NCBI GenBank assembly: GCA_024663395.1
Contig: JANFAH010000021.1
Coordinates: forward strand, 1,054,001-1,118,000
Source: Pisolithus tinctorius
Lineage: Eukaryota > Basidiomycota > Agaricomycetes > Boletales > Pisolithaceae
Direction: 5' to 3'
DNA length: 64,000 nt
Shown here: piece by piece, positions 34,400 through 46,293 of the stretch
Numbering within the stretch: the first letter of the stretch is position 1
How the letters are laid out: each line of letters starts with the position of its first letter
Notes under the pieces: generated by a model
Told to the model about the DNA's origin: nothing
The model's database searches: none
Seen by the model: the letters and a program-made list of their open reading frames with translations, nothing else
Position numbers and translations under genes: made by a program

Positions 34400-36554
34400 C
34401 TTGCGAGGCTGCCCACGACTCATGTCGCTCGGCGTGGGGGTAATGCAAGGGTTCTGCCGAGCAAGAGCCGACCATAGAGACGTTGTCTCTCCAGACCCTT
34501 TGTATTACGGCCTCTGGCCTACAAGAAGACGCGAGGGCACAGCAATACCTTGAAGTTTTCGCACCTAAGTTGCACCCGATGATCGTACAGTCATGGTAGC
34601 TTTCCATCTCCTAACGTCGTATACAGAATCGTGTCGTCTGCTGCTCCCACTTCCAGATGGTTCGCGGCACATAAGATTTTGCGAGCTTGGCGCTTGTACT
34701 GTGACCCTAGTAGTGTCCTGCTTACACAACTATCTCTGGCTGTGCAGTATCTCACCGTTCGCAGAAATTGATATCACACGGATTCCTGCAGTACTGCGAT
34801 GGTGGCATTCTGCAATCAAAGGTGCTTATTCTGATCGTTGAAATAACCCTTCTGGGACCAGGAGAAGGGTTACAGTTCGCATTAATGTGTTCTCTGTCGT
34901 TTTACCAAGTTGAGGTCAACCCCTGCCAAGGTGACGGTGAAATTGTCACGTATCTTACCTCGGTTCCTTACTCACCTGCTCACTTTTGGATTGACTAACT
35001 CATCAGATTCAACAGATGACTTGTCCACGCACTTTGTCACGGTGCTAGACAAATTCTGGTTAATCCTACCTAATCGACTGTTTTTGCATGCCCTGGGCAA
35101 CAACAAGGCCGTGTTTCTTGGATTCCCGGCCTTCGGTTATTGCAAGCCCAGAGCTGCCATCCTGACGCCCTTACAGCAGCGTCCCCTAGGAGATGGAAGA
35201 GTAGTTTTCCTTCATCCCGCCCTAGGCTGCAGGTGCCTATTTTATTTTATTCTCGCACAATATTGACGACTCCTTTCCTTACGTGTAGCCTGGGCACCTA
35301 CCTTCTCGGATGAGGTGGGAGCAGTTCGAAGCGTCGAGAAGATACCAATCAGGCCTTGGCTTGGTCGACTACTTCCACCTGCGCTTCGGATTACTGAAAC
35401 AGCTGGCGGATCACCATCTGGGGTCATTGTCCCCCATTCGTTGCCATGCATTCAAACCTGCAACGTGGTAATGAGACGAGACGGTTAGTTGTAGCTCCTT
35501 GTCGTGTACATTCACCCCCCTGCGATCATTCTATTACTAACGAAGCCTCCAGCGGAGCAGCCGCCATCACCCGTTATTTCTATTTCTATATCAGTGCCCT
35601 TCGAATGCCGAGTCCTTCTAATCAACGTGTTCACGTTCGATCAGCAAGGCCACGCCTTGGATGGGTACCCCTATTCACCAAACCTTTGGATCTTATTCGT
35701 GCTGAGACCACTCGTCATCGGATTGCGAATTACTACCGGTCGCCGACTTCTGTGTTGCTTTCCCCGGTACTTTCGGTTTCCACGCACGGCGGTGATATCA
35801 TTTCCCACCTTGCATAATTACATTTAGCGGTTGCATGGATGTATGTCGAAGGAACTCACTGCCTGATGTACGTAGTGAGGCGAGATGAAGACAAAGAAGT
35901 AGATTCTGTATCATGATATTCCTGCCCCGATCTGAATCCCCGGGAATGCCCTTAGAGGTGTGTAGTTGTTGCCTCCCTATGTCAGCCTAATGGGACATTT
36001 TCGAGAGATAGTTATTGGGTGTCGATCAACTGTGCGGGTCACCGTCGCATGTGGTTGTTGAACGGGTTACCACCAAGCAATTGAAGGAAACCATGCGCGC
36101 TGTGCACCCTAATCAGGCATCAGAAGAACTGGAGGGTCCTATAGGCGACCCTGGATTCTGGCTCGGTGGAGTCGAGTCCTAGTATGAAGGTACGCCCCTG
36201 GAGAACCAGGCCCCAAGGGCGGACAGGTGAATGTGCAGGAAAGATATGAATCGCCAAGTATTCACTCAATGGACCAACAAAGATACGGTCAGTTGTGAAA
36301 ACGTGCCGCGGCGCCTCGATAACACAGGGTCTACATTTGGATAATGATACATGGCAAGGCATACCCACTGCAACGGCGTTGTACAAGACCATCGGAGGAA
36401 CGAAATCACAAACACGTGTGTTTCAGGGGTTCGAGGTGGTGGGGTCCATGTGACCCTATCGGACTATTTGCTCCGTGTTTGGTCAAGTCGCGCAGTATCT
36501 AGTGATAACGAGTTCATTGACATCCACGGTAGAGCAATTCTTGCTTGAGCAGAC
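34400..36554. other. Intergenic, duplicated F-box flanks, otherwise no gene
   Basis: 34,400-34,900 is decayed 3' F-box sequence and duplicated 3' flank. 35,000-36,300 has normal CpG content and two overlapping plus-strand ORFs (35446-35817 and 35504-35827) without any recognisable motif. The end repeats the F-box upstream motif (gtttggtcaagtcgcgcag at 36,477). Confidence 0.4.
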
Positions 36555-38154
36555 ATGCACGCCTGCCTTCTAGTCCCCGACATTCTTTATCTCATTATCG
36601 GATTCTTGAAAGGTGACGGATACAGATCCTTCTTTATCAGTTACAAGGACGTTGCAAGGCTTGCTAGGACTTGCAAGGCGTTCAAGGACCCAGCGCTTGA
36701 CGCTCTCTGGCGAACGCAGTCTTCGCTCAGTCCACTTGTCATGTGCTTGCCAAGTCGTTTCTGGACGAGGGGGAATCGCAGCCGCAGTGCCGTGGTACGT
36801 TGGTTTCGCCGGGGGTCTTTGAGGAGGGATGCCAACCGTGACAGGGTTACGATCGTGGTACATCGTCTTCTCCTGTAGCGGTGCGTTGAGTCGCTGATGC
36901 CTCCGACAGTCTCTAACTATGCAGCCTCAACCTTCGCATGAGGACTGGCTCGCGTTGAAAAGATACTCACGCCGAATCCAGGCGTTTGATTGCACCGCGT
37001 TATATCTACCCGGAGTCTGCAGTAATACCTTGAGCGCCATCTTCCAGCCGGGTCTATTCCATGAGCTCTTTCCGTCGCTCCGTGGTCTGGACTTCAATCT
37101 CTTCAACAACCGAGAACATTTATATGTACAGCCAATCATGTTACTTACTCCCATGCGTTTACCCCACCTTCTTCACCTGGCTTTCACCATTTCTGAGCAC
37201 CACCGACGCCAGGACCCCAATGAAATTTTACACTTCCCACCAAATTGTGTACCATCCCTTCAAACGTTACGAATCGATGCTGCCTGCGATGATGCGAATC
37301 AACATATCACGCCTGTCCGCTTGGCGGTCAACTTCGGGGGATTTCCTTACCTGCGTATTCTCTCTCTCTCTGACAATGTGGATGTCTCGCCCAGTGATCT
37401 GCGTGCCCTGATCCACTTACAAGATTTGTATGAGTTGACTGTGGCCTTACCCGATGACTTCGATATTGATGTCCATCCATCCATCCAATCGATACTCCCA
37501 TCACTTTGGGATTTGGATGTCACCATTGGTTCTTTGAATCGGGGTACCAGCTTTCTTTCCATTGTCTCCTCGTCCAGACTCGGTCATGTCCGGATTTCCC
37601 ATCGCTTGCCTGCTACTCAGAGCGACATCTATGCACTGTTCCAGGAGATCCGGCGCATTCATAAACGCTTTCCGTACTTTCAAGGACTCGTCGTCGAATA
37701 CTCCAGGCCAACGACACTTGCCACCGATCCTTCCTTCGACCTCCCACAATCGACTCTCCGACCCCTCCTTGCATGTCGTTACTTGCGTGTTTTTGACCTC
37801 ACTTCGTGGGGTATGCTGGATATCGACGATGCCTTCATCGTACAGATCGCACTTGCGTGGCCTTATCTTGAGACCTTCCACCTGCGTGGATCCCAATGGA
37901 AAATATCGCGTGCAACGCTGAGCGGCCTACGTGAGCTCTTACGACGCTGCCCACGACTTTCATCGCTCGGTATGGAGGTTGATGCGAGGGTTCTGCCTGA
38001 GGAAGAGCCGGAGATGGAGACATTGACTCTCCGGTCGCTCCGCATTGCGTCCTTTGGCCTTTATTCAAACCACCCGGTGGAACGGTACCTTAGAATTCTC
38101 GCACCTAGCTTGCAGACGCTGCTAATAGAAATGCCTAACCCTCCTCCTCCGTGA
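36555..38154 (+). CDS. F-box/LRR-like protein, copy 3
   Basis: Exons 36555-36854 and 36910-38154 (55-bp intron in the same place and phase as copy 1), 514 residues. The F-box (VPDILYLIIGFLKGDG, DVARLARTCKAFKDPALDALW) is followed by LRR-like repeats closely matching copy 1 (LFHELFPSLRGLDFNLF, RIHKRFPYFQGLVVEY, GLRELLRRCPRLSSLGMEV). The C-terminus is shorter than copy 1, ending MPNPPPP. A role as SCF substrate adaptor is inferred. The differences from copy 1 lie largely in LRR positions, as expected if substrate range diverged; copies 1 and 3 are both open. Confidence 0.8.
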
Positions 38155-38329
38155 CTAGTAGTGCCCTGTTTATACAACTATCTCCAGTTACCGTGCAGTA
38201 TGTCAGAAAATGATTCTTGGCACAGTACTGCGATGGTGACGTTCTATGGTGAAGGAATGTTTTTTCTGATTGTTGAAATGGTGATCAGAAGAGGGGCGGT
38301 GAATCCCGCGTGTTTTCACCCACGTGACC

Positions 38330-38418
38330 CCTTCGTGTTTGGTTCGTGTTTGGTCAAGTCACTGAAATAGTATCATCCGACTAGAGGTTGCTTGTAGTGA
38401 CCGTGCCAGTGCCAGGAG
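38330..38418 (+). promoter_or_regulatory. F-box-type upstream motif, now in front of SIN1
   Basis: The segment near 38,347 reads cgtgtttggtcaagtcact, the same phrase found upstream of the F-box copies at 30,932, 33,727 and 36,477. Motif-to-ATG distances are about 90, 97 and 77 bp there and about 70 bp here. It marks the right end of the tandem duplication and probably supplies the core promoter of the SIN1 gene. Confidence 0.5.
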
Positions 38419-41352
38419 ATGTCGCTGGTCAATGATCCAGGGTGAGTCTATGTCGCTCTATCCCGACCGTCCGCTAACTCAGGTAATAGATATCTAGTAC
38501 ACAGTCTGCGGCTGTCTTATCTCCGCAACGTTGACGATCAATACGGTGGTCGTATCATCTCGTTCAGTCCATCCTATACCTCCAATCCATACATCCTTGC
38601 GGCGTCTCTTGCTGACGCACAGCGATGGCCAGAGCTAGAGTACCCTTCCAGTCCACCCATATCAGACGATGAAACAGACACCGAAGAGCCTTCCAGGACG
38701 ACCGGACCCACCGGTACACCTCGTCTCAAACACCACGATACAATCATGGGGAATAAATCCGGTGCACTTGGTATGAGAGTGAATGGGCGACGTTTGTCTA
38801 ATTCAAAGCGTGCATCTCGGTTGGCTGGCAACCCTCCACCGCCGCCTCTGCCGGTAGCCAAAGAAGAGCCCGCCCCACTAGAACAACCAGCGAAGGAAGC
38901 TCAGTTTATACCGAAATTCAAGGGAGCAGCCGAAATGGAAGCTAGGCGACGGTTACGCATGATGGCGCGCCGTGGGCAACCGCCGGGCCCTCAGAAACCA
39001 CCTTCTGTCGCTTCGAGGAGTTTAAACCCAGAATTATCATCCTCAGAGGATGAAAATGAAACGGTCGAAGAAGAGAACGAAGAAGACTTTGACGCTGATC
39101 AGATCGCGGATGACATGGACGAGGGAGACGAATTTGACCCGTAAGTTTGCTGGCGGTCCAGGCTTACATATATCTCATCGTCAAACAGTGACTTCGCAGC
39201 ACGCACTCCCGGGTTAGATACTCCTTCGGACATAGCTTCCATACTCTCCCCTGCACCATCTGTCTCACAACCATCAGTTGTCGTGCTGACGTCTGCTGCA
39301 ATCTCACGCTCTCGACTCAGTCCTGTTTCCGAGGGACTTGGCACCGACGACGATCACTCAAATACTGATACCGCGGAAGATGTGGATTCTCATTTCGAGA
39401 TTATCAAGCCACCCCCGCCGCCGAACCAAAATGTGATCCCGAACCCTCCCAGAATAGAGACGCGTAGGCGGGGAGCTTCGATATCTCAACCTGTCGTCGA
39501 CGCCGACCCTTCAGAGATGATATTCACCCGACGTACAGTGAGCCCCCCACAACCCCGGGTCTCTGCCTTGACCATGATGCTCGCCTCTTCTGGGGGATCA
39601 TCCAACCCTTTCAGTGAGTTGTACGCCGCTGTTTCCGGCCGTGGAGAGACTGCGGCTATGGACGTCAGAGTATTCTTCCCACATGCACGCCAGCCAAAAG
39701 GCGAGGTTATGACTTTGAACGTCAGAAAAGATGCTACTGTTGAGGAAGTCATTGGGTTTGCGTTGTGGAGTTATTGGGAAGAGGGTTGGCTACCGAAGCT
39801 GAACGAAGGTGTTGGTGACACCGATCCAAAGCTGTCTGCCGTGGGTTGGGTAATGCGTATTGCCGAGGATGACGGAGAAGTCGATGAAGATTTTCCCCGT
39901 GCGTGCGACCTCATGCTTGTGTTGGAGCGTTCGTGACGACTTTCCGCTTGCAGCGCCCGACAGAACTGGGAAGATCTCCAAGTTCAATTTTGAGGTATTC
40001 GCAATCATACTTGCAACTGCAACTCAGAGTGCGTCATTTCCCACTCCCCCTTAACGTTTACACTGACTTGTCTCCCAGTCCAACAAAATGAGCAGCTCGA
40101 GAGCAAGATCCAGCGTCATCCATCACGAATCGTTGCTGCTCCCGTCAAGGGCGCTCTGCCCGCCACAGGGCTTGCACCACGTTCTGCTCCTGGAACGGAA
40201 GCGAGTACGCTGTTCAGCACGACCCCTCTCTTATCCTCGTCACTTGGTCCATCCTCTGGCCAGGGCCCACCTATATTCTTGCGTATCAGAGTTGCAGATA
40301 CCGCTGACGCCGGTCACGTTTCGACGACCATACCCGTGTAGGTTTTTTCGTAGACCATATCATCCTGATATAGTGCTGACATCGCCCTTTGCGTCCCTCA
40401 CACCAGTTCTGCGGGTATGTATATGCAAGAAGCACTTGAACTCGTTTGCCGGAAACGCAAGTTGGTGAATCCAAAGGACTATGCATTGATTCTCAACGAT
40501 TTAAATATCCTTATCTACCTCGACCGTACCGTCGCATCGTTGGAAGGGAAGCGTGAATTGACCTTGGTGAAGAGATCGATGCTTCCACAGTTGGGCATTG
40601 AACCTGAGAGTCGTGGGACACGGACGACCGACCCGAACGGTGTGTTCACAATCTTTCCCTTGTGTTCAAGCTAAATTATTGATGTACGGTTGCCCAGCGT
40701 CGATCTTCAAACGTATCTCTGACGTACCCGAGCTGCAGCTGGGTGCGGCAGCAGACTATACGACGGCGTACAACGTGGGTGCTACCCTACGTCGTGAGCC
40801 CATGGACTAAACAAGTCCTTTGGGCCACCCTTTACAGCGATTCACAGTCTACCGCAAAACCCCTATGCTCGCCCGCCAAGAACGCACCTTCGCCATCGAC
40901 GGTGTCTACATTCACGTACGTCGCCGTCCCTCCTCATCCCTATAACCAGCCAGCCCATCACGAACTTGTTTGACTTTAGATCATGCCAGCTGCTAACAAG
41001 GCCAAAAATGTCTTTGATAGCGGCAAGACTGTGTCCTTCCACGTAAAGAGTGTGGTCGTGTGCCAACAGTCCCAGAAATCGGCGTCGTTGTTCAAGATCG
41101 TTGTCCAGCGCGATAGTAGGAACAAGCGGTACGACTTTGAGGCGGACACCCCCAAACTTGCAGGTACGTTTTTCTGGCTTCATAATATCGAGGTCAAGGA
41201 CCTTGATCTCAGGACCTGTCACTGTACCTGGAATGGCGCTGAATGTGAATTTTGTTTCAGGTGAAATCGTGCATGCGGTGCGGTCGCTCAAGTCCAATTT
41301 GGAACGGTCCAACACCGTCAATAAATCCCGGCGTAGCAGACAAGTCAGCTAA
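38419..41352 (+). CDS. TORC2 subunit SIN1/AVO1 homologue
   Basis: Ten exons: 38419-38441, 38490-39140, 39189-39898, 39954-40028, 40079-40337, 40407-40639, 40698-40774, 40838-40915, 40980-41163 and 41261-41352, in phase, 793 residues. The N-terminus has LVHSLRLSYLRNVDDQYGGR, followed by a long acidic/Ser-rich region. The CRIM domain follows (DVRVFFPHA, DATVEEVIGFALWSYWEEGW, VGWVMRIAEDDGEVDEDFP|PPDRTGKISKF), then a Ras-binding-like region (ALELVCRKRKLVNPKDYAL) and a C-terminal PH domain (YNRFTVYRKTPM, KRYDFEADTPKLAGEIV). SIN1/AVO1 recruits substrates to TOR complex 2 at the plasma membrane. All introns are short and canonical. Confidence 0.88.
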
Positions 41353-41902
41353 GCCTATTCCCCCCGCCATCCTTTCTTTCATGTAGCATGTCCATGTATT
41401 TCAATTCGTCTACCACGTTCATCTCCGATTGCAAAAGTTTGGTTTGTACTGCATCTTCCTAGTTGTGTACATTAATGGCACATTGTATTCTTGGCGTATC
41501 GAAAGGAAGGATGCCGTTGTCCTCCCCCTAGCTGTAATGCCCCAGAACGGCCGGAAGGCGATCCATTGCAACTTCGAGCCCAGTGAGTATTTGGTATGCA
41601 ATGGTCATACACTACGCGGACCATCGTAGCCCCAGCAACGCCATTGGTTCTTGCCAGCACAGCTGAGCCACGCAGAAAAGGAGCGGGAAAAGCATGTGCA
41701 AGGCAACAGTGAGGCAAAGGCCTGGGCCCAGCTAGGCTCACAACACATATGTAACAGTTATAGCTATTGGTGGATCCAGGCGCAAACCATCACATGTAGG
41801 TCCATGCTGCGGCGGTAGGTAAGAAGTACGGTCGCTTCTAGCGAGAACCTAACTATAATAACACGCGATAACCATGGCATTATCAATAGGTTGCAGCGTT
41901 CT
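41353..41902. repeat. Intergenic; 3' flank unit shared with the kinase genes
   Basis: No gene seen. The stretch at about 41,680-41,870 (gaaaagcatgtgcaaggcaacagtgaggcaaaggc in pieces, 'ggatccaggcgcaa', 'gagaacctaactataataacacgcgataac') has recognisable relatives at 44,770-45,000 and 48,060-48,320, each just beyond the 3' end of a kinase-family gene. Confidence 0.55.
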
Positions 41903-44027
41903 TTAATCCCCGTTTCCTGACCCCACCCCAATTCGAAACCATGAGCCAATCCGCCTGCCAAGTGACATCTTCGTATTTATACGTGGTGTCTTCGTATTCT
42001 TGTGTGGATGAGAGTTGGGGAAATCTGCAACACTGATCTCGTTCGGCTGTTTCTGCGCACGTTCCAGTTCTTCCGGGGTCAGGAGGGCATCTTGCCCCAC
42101 CAATCCGTTTATGATATCCAGAGCCGACTTCTGCGTATTGTAATACCGTTCGTGCCGGGCATTTGCTGCAGTGGAAGGTTTCCACAAGTTTCCTTCCAAC
42201 TGCGAGACCCAACTCGATGTTATTTCTACGTTGTCTGCCTTGTCCCACCAGGTAGTCACCAATCGCACTTGCTGTGGGGCCATCTCCCCACATAACCGAC
42301 AGAACTCGGTGAGGTTCTCCCGCACCGAGTCAGACATATGACGGTCGATTATGCGATGTGTGTAGATAACACCTGTAATCTTTACGTGTTGCAGATACCT
42401 GTCTTATGTATGCGCAAGTGGCGTAGTGTGGAAGGACGAAGGCTTACTTGTTTCGTAGCCAGTCACCAACTGCCCGAAGAACATCTTGGTCCGGCTGGGA
42501 AACATTGTCGAACCCTGGTGTGTCCACAAATACATAGCGTTTGTCACGAGAGACGTCCAATACAAACTCCCGAATGCCTTGAGTGGGAAAAATGGTTTTG
42601 TCTGCGCCAAGCTCCCATTCACAGCCCGTGAGTTTGTTGACGAACTACAAAGCACGTTGTCAAGGAACCAAGTATACGGTACCAACAATCGGTACCAACA
42701 ATTCTTACATTGCTTTTCCCTGATCCCGTAGGTCCTATTACTCTGGGGAGGAATCAAGTCAGTAGGGAAAAGCTTGCAAGCAAAGCACGTACACGATAAC
42801 AATGTCATTTCCTGGTTAAACGAAGCCATAGTTGCTGTTCAGTTTCGAACTCATTATAAATACTACACACGCACTGGGTGGAAGCTGTAGGGTGATATCA
42901 TCTCGACTTCCATTATGTAGGGTTTAATAAACGTGTGCTAACCTCCCTAGTTTCTTTCACAACATCCACCGCTCCAATGCGCGAAGACGGGGCCATCTTC
43001 AAGCAACGCAAGCATACGCCCCACCATTCGTCTGTCATACGATAACTAGTGTCCTCGCTGGACGGTTGTTCTGGTGGCCCTTTGAGTATCCGGGATTGAA
43101 TGGAATTGAGACTGGTCAGGTTAAAATAGGGATGTTTCCGGGTGAAGAGTTCCTGTAAAAACATGGCTTGGCGAATCTGATCAACAAGAGAAAGGTCCAG
43201 ACGCACCAACGTCGTCATCCCAAAAGCCCAGATGTCGCCCTCCACGGTGAAACAGGGGTCTTGGGAGGACAAGGCATCTACCATCTCCGGAGCCATCCAA
43301 CGTAATGAACCCCCAGCCTCACGGCTTACGGTCATGCTGAATGACGAATTCTCCAGGACAGAAAGTCCGAAGTCTGTAAGAACAGCCCGACCATCAGAGG
43401 CGATCAGCACATTGTCCTGTCTCCCAAGTATTACGTGAGTTTCCAAGTTCGACAACAACAGGACCTACACCTTTCAGGTCACCGTGGATTATTGGACCAT
43501 CCGGATGACTGTGTAGGTAGCAAAGTCCGAGAGCAATGTCTTTGATCTGAACCATACCCCATCAGACATACAATTAAAACTACACCTTCCAACTTACAAG
43601 AGGACGAGGGTCCCTGTCTGGCTTTTGCACGTAGCGATAGGCGCTACCCCCATCCATCCACGGAGATACTAGTGACACTGTGTGATCAAAGGTTGTGGTT
43701 ATTCCAAGGATGTTGAGGACATTAGAGTGCTCGAGCTTCGACCACGTATGTGCCTCCTTGAGCATTCGCTGGATGGCGATCAATACGGGAGATGTAGCCA
43801 TCCAACAGCATTACCTTGGCAGTCTCTATGTCTGGAATACCACGGGCAGTCTTTACTGCCACGGCCCTCCCCCCTGCAAGTAGCGTGCCACGATATATCA
43901 TACCATAACCTCCCCTAGTACTTGCGGAAGGATCTCGTTCTATCTGGCCATCAAGATTGACAGTATACCTGCGGGCCCGCTCGGCGATTGCGGAAAGAAT
44001 ATCGCTTGTTTGACGATTGGTTTCCAT
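41903..44027 (-). CDS. Kinase-GTPase fusion A (TKL kinase + P-loop GTPase), intact
   Basis: Kinase exons: 44027-43815, 43768-43598, 43546-43469, 43416-43207 and 43152-42943 (294 residues), in phase. Motifs: glycine loop RGGYGMIYRG, VAVK, KEAHTW helix C, HGDLKGDN, TDFGLS, WMAPE and the C-lobe SSRI box. After a short linker exon not resolved here, the GTPase half follows: exon 42742-42709 (VIGPTGSGKSN, canonical Walker A), exon 42644-42448 (FVNKLTG, YVFVDTPGFDN) and exon 42398-41903 (ITGVIYTHRI, VRLVTTWWDK), ending in a basic tail. A kinase and a nucleotide switch in one chain suggest a cytosolic signalling protein; the ligand is unknown. Paralogues B, C and D share the exon plan. Confidence 0.82.
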
Positions 44028-44981
44028 CGAATGCTTGTAGTGGGTTCAGCTGGTACTACTTATATCCGAGTGACTCTGAGGTGCGTTACTAGCGCAATAT
44101 CCGTGACTTACTATGATCCACATGTGTGCAGAAAAAAGGCGGCTGGCTGCATCGTGGATATGACATGTCTGGTGGCAGTCTGCTATAATAACAATTCTCG
44201 ATCGAATAGCAGAGCGTGTCCTCGTGTTAGAAGCACAGCTTGGCAATCATACCGGTGCCGCTGGAAGCGGAGGTACGTACGGGAATTTCATGAATTTCAA
44301 AATACAAGACCCCTTCTCCACATCACTCACCATGCTCCCTTGTTCTACGTGCCGCGCTCTGCAATGTGGCAGTCGTAGCTCCTGATAGCGTTGCTGCCCA
44401 GCTGAACTTAGTTCAGGTGGTTCGGAGTGTTTCGATTCAAAATTTGCGGCAGTTCAGCGGAGTTCGATCGTGTGAAGCGCAGCGAAGTTTTCAAAGTAGC
44501 AACGTGATCGGACGAGATGTTCGCCGACCTCGTTCACCTGAAGCTCAGTCAGTTCGCTATGCTTCAACAAGCCGACGTGCCATCGAACTACACTTACCTT
44601 CCGAGTCCCGAAACGTCGGTGAGGTTGATGATTTGTAAGTTCCCTGATTCCTGGACGCATCCTGGCCATTGATCTGGAAGCACAACTTGAGCCTGGCCAA
44701 CTAGACAGTGCTGGCTATGTCATATGAAATGATGTAGGTACATTATGTGCAGGAACACCATTAATTATTACTGGAACAGCTAAGCAACATGAGGAACAAG
44801 CAAGAGATACACAAGGAAACAGTAAAGCAAAGGAAAAGACGGGCCTATACAGGCCCTAACTAGGCCCAGTATGCAGTGAAACATGACAGCTACTATGCTG
44901 GATCCAGATGCAAGCTATGTAATAGGTCAGGTTCCTGCTGCAGTAGTACTGAGGGAGAGAAATACAGTGATAAGTACACTA
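44028..44981. repeat. Duplicated flanks between kinase genes A and B
   Basis: About 44,100-44,215 carries a segment (cacatgtgtgcagaaaaaa, 'gatatgacatgtctg', 'ataacaattctcg') that recurs near 47,050-47,160 and 51,310-51,400, upstream of B and C. About 44,770-45,000 repeats the 3' flank seen after A and C. No gene is supported, although an 89-codon ORF (44366-44638) crosses it. Confidence 0.55.
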
Positions 44982-46293
44982 TCAGTTATAACATTCTCTG
45001 CCCCCCTTATCCTCACGCCAGAACATCAACGAGCTAAGCCGCTTGGTCAGTGGTGTCTTCTTGCGTACGTCCTGCGGCAAGACTCCCCCGGGACGAGAGT
45101 TGTGAACATCTGTAACACTGAACTCTCTTAGCTGTTTCTGTGCACCTTCCATCTCTTCCGCGACGGTACTAATTTCGATCGACTGCTCATCTGCACGTTC
45201 CAGCTCTTCCGGGGTCAGGAGGGCATCTTGCCTCACCAATTGTGTAATGCGCGAAGACGGTTTTATTCTCAAGCACCGCGAGCACAGGCCCCACCATTCA
45301 TTTGTCATGCGATCGCAAGTATCCTCCCCGGATGGTCGTTCTGGTGGCGCTTTGATTATTCGGAATCGAATGGAATCGATATTCTGCAGGTCACAGTGGG
45401 GAAATTTTCGGGTGAAGAGTTCCTGCGAAAATACGGCTTGGTGAATCTGACCAAAAGGCGACAGTTAGGACGCACCAACGCCGTCATCCCAAAAGCCCAG
45501 ATGTCAGTTTCCACGGTGAAGTTGGGGTCTCGAACATCCAAGGCCTCTACCAACTCCGGAGCCATCCAACGCAATGAGCCCCCCCGAAGGTCTACGGTCA
45601 TGCTGAATGTAGAATTCGTCAGGACAGAAAGTCCAAAGTCTGTAAGTACAGCTCGGCCATCAGAGGTGATCAGTACGTTTTCCTGTCTCACGATTATTAC
45701 GTGAATTGGCAAGTTCGTTAATATGGAGACCTACCCCTTTCAAGTCACCGTGAATTATTGGGCCATTCGGATGAGTGTGTAAGTAGTGGAGTCCGAGAGC
45801 AATATCTTTGATCTGAACCATACCACATCAGACATACAGTTCAAACTACACCTTCCAACTTACAAGAGGACGGGGATCCCTGTATGGCTTTTGCACATAT
45901 TGATAGGCACTACCTCCATCCAACCACAGAGATACCAGTGACACCGTGTGATCAAAATCTGTGGTTATTCCAAGGATACTGTGGACATTAGGGTGCTTGA
46001 GCTTCGACCAAGTGTGTGCCTCCTTGAGCATTTTCTGAATGACGATCAATATGGGTGACGTAGCCATCCAATGGTATTACCTTGACAGTCTCTAGGTCTG
46101 GAACACCACGGGCAGTCTTCACTGCCACGGCCATCCCGTCTGCGAGCCGTGTACCGCGATATATCAAACCATTACCCCCGGAAGTACTTTCGGATAAACC
46201 TCGTTCTATCTTTCCATTAAGGCTGACGACGTGCCTGTTGACGTGTCCAGCAATTTCGGAAAGAACATCGCTTGTTCGACGGTTAGTTCCCAT
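44982..46293 (-). CDS. Kinase B: TKL kinase joined to the GTPase C-tail (GTPase deleted)
   Basis: ATG at 46293 (MGTNRRTSDVLSEIA); exon 1 is 213 bp as in A and C. The kinase is complete: TSGGNGLIYRG, VAVK, KEAHTW, HGDLKGEN, TDFGLS, WMAPE, introns at the same places. After CLRIKPSSRI the protein runs directly into TQLVRQDALLTPEELERADE, which in A is the part after the GTPase core (NGLVGQDALLTPEELERAQK). An in-frame deletion has thus removed linker, Walker A, DTPG and TTWWDK segments, leaving a roughly 330-residue kinase with a basic tail. It is flanked by the same duplicated sequences as A and C. Confidence 0.8.

Noticed and set aside
35446..35827. Two overlapping plus-strand ORFs of 107-123 codons
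   Set aside because: They have no motif, no splice support and no conservation in the other duplication units.
41429..41629. 66-codon ORF downstream of SIN1
   Set aside because: It lies in the 3' region and has no signature or conservation in the duplicated flanks.
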